Shown: positions 63,154 through 64,000 of the stretch, one piece after another
How positions within the stretch are numbered: the first letter of the stretch is position 1
How the letters are laid out: each line of letters opens with the position of its first letter
Assembly: GCF_900101685.1 (NCBI RefSeq)
Contig: NZ_FMZZ01000001.1
Location: forward strand, 248,001-312,000
Reading direction: 5' to 3'
Length of the DNA stretch: 64,000 nucleotides
Origin: Actinokineospora iranica
Lineage (GTDB): Bacteria > Actinomycetota > Actinomycetes > Mycobacteriales > Pseudonocardiaceae
Notes under the pieces: model-generated
What the model saw: the letters and a program-made list of their open reading frames with translations, nothing else
Database searches by the model: none
Told to the model about the DNA's origin: nothing
Position numbers and translations under genes: made by a program

Positions 63154-64000
63154 ATGGCAGAGCACCCCGGAGATGTCGCAGTAACCATTGTCGATCAGCG
63201 GCTCACCGAGGAGGCCGCTCCGCTTGTCCGGCAACTGGTCTCCGACCAGGTGGCGTCGAAACTCACCGGGCAGGACCCGACGCTCTGGGGGCCGGAGGCG
63301 GAATCCGAGTCCGCCATCCGGCTGTCCTGGACGACGCTGCCCGAGACCTCCCGCCCACTGCTCGCCGAGATCGACGCCCTCCGCGCGGAACTGCGCGCGG
63401 AGGGCGTCGACCGGGTGGTGCTGGCGGGCATGGGCGGCTCGTCGCTGGCCCCCGAGGTCATCACCAACACCGCAGGGACGCCGTTGGTCGTGCTGGACAC
63501 GACCGACCCCGGCCAAGTCGCCGACGCGCTCGCGGGCGACCTGACGCGCACCGTGCTCGTCGTGTCATCCAAGTCGGGGTCCACTGTGGAGACCGACAGC
63601 CACCGGCGGCTGTTCGCTGCCGCCTTCGCCGATGAGGGCATCGACGCCGCCTCCCGGATCGTCGTGGTCACCGATCCCGGCTCGCCGTTGGAGAAGACCG
63701 CGACCGAGGCCGGTTACCGGCGGATCTTCCAGGCCGACCCGAACGTGGGCGGCCGCTACTCCGCGCTGACCGCGTTCGGCCTCGTGCCCGCCGGGCTCGC
63801 GGGCGCCGACGTCGGCGCGCTGCTGGACGAGGCGGCCGCCGCGGCGACCGTGCTCGCGGCGGACACCGAGGACAACCCGGCGCTGGTGCTGGCCGCCGCG
63901 CTGAGCGCGGCGCACGCGCGCGGCGCGGAGAAGGTCGTCCTCGCCGACACCGACTCGGGGATCAAGGGCTTCGGCGACTGGGCCGAGCAACTGGTGGCCG
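63154..64000 (+). CDS. pgi: Glucose-6-phosphate isomerase (partial)
   Basis: The first 282 codons are in the window; the end is cut off. The ATG at 63154 (MAEHPGDVAVTI) lies 33 bases after tal. VVLAGMGGSSLAPEVI and VLVVSSKSGSTVETDSHRRL are the phosphosugar-binding strands of the SIS-type PGI found in actinobacteria, and VVVTDPGSPLEKTA follows. It would interconvert glucose-6- and fructose-6-phosphate, feeding the pentose path next to tkt and tal. In Mycobacterium zwf follows here; in this window it may come after pgi. Confidence 0.9.
   Translation, partial: MAEHPGDVAVTIVDQRLTEEAAPLVRQLVSDQVASKLTGQDPTLWGPEAESESAIRLSWTTLPETSRPLLAEIDALRAELRAEGVDRVVLAGMGGSSLAPEVITNTAGTPLVVLDTTDPGQVADALAGDLTRTVLVVSSKSGSTVETDSHRRLFAAAFADEGIDAASRIVVVTDPGSPLEKTATEAGYRRIFQADPNVGGRYSALTAFGLVPAGLAGADVGALLDEAAAAATVLAADTEDNPALVLAAALSAAHARGAEKVVLADTDSGIKGFGDWAEQLVA

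Overview
The window is very GC-rich, with strong G/C preference at third codon positions and many GTG starts. The gene set points to an actinobacterium of the Pseudonocardiaceae type (Actinokineospora/Saccharothrix/Lentzea-like). Evidence for this includes a SufR-SufB-SufD-SufC-SufS-SufU-SufT operon, an MptB-type mannosyltransferase, fused isobutyryl-CoA mutase, acVLRF1 and a DevR/DevS-like pair. The genus cannot be fixed from sequence reading alone. No rRNA, tRNA, CRISPR array, transposase or phage gene was seen.

Layout. 1-650: a cobalt/B12-related transporter (cbtB-cbtA, cbtA cut by the window edge) behind a cobalamin riboswitch. 645-8941: histidine phosphatase, two-component system, an epimerase-like protein, a GH1 beta-glucosidase, a KAS III enzyme, a phosphoribosyltransferase and a GNAT. 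8987-12765: fused B12-dependent acyl-CoA mutase (IcmF) and a thioesterase. 12856-23691: mostly single genes of the cell envelope (PAP2, L,D-transpeptidase, LCP protein, secreted SGNH esterase), alpha/beta hydrolases, an XRE regulator with a Nudix-like C-terminus, a MobA-like nucleotidyltransferase with an odd repeat insertion, and a PucR-type regulator. 23700-36460: a decayed gene remnant, an ABC exporter, an ABC-F protein, an SDR, ribosome-rescue factor acVLRF1, a dGTPase-family HD protein, lycopene cyclase and an EAL-GGDEF protein. 36804-39596: glmS, a small conserved protein and mug.

From 39899 to the end the order follows a block I know from Mycobacterium (suf genes, sufR, mptB, ABC pair, ctaA, qor, ctaB, tkt, tal, then hexose-phosphate genes). 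Two insertions break it here: an XRE-ImmA/IrrE-MAB_1171c operon (50112-52215), and a stretch holding an FKBP lipoprotein plus a membrane protein-cupin-HD cassette (55224-58338). The block joins Fe-S cluster assembly, heme A synthesis for cytochrome oxidase and the pentose-phosphate pathway.

The most unusual feature is not a gene. Two intergenic elements of about 149 bp (36602-36750 and 58468-58615), both between convergent genes, share long complementary arms and a conserved distal loop. Their inner stems differ in sequence but keep pairing, which is covariation. Degenerate relatives of the same repeat lie at 20958-21125, 33440-33474 and 54990-55060. This looks like a repeat family of structured elements in intergenic regions, mostly at convergent gene ends.
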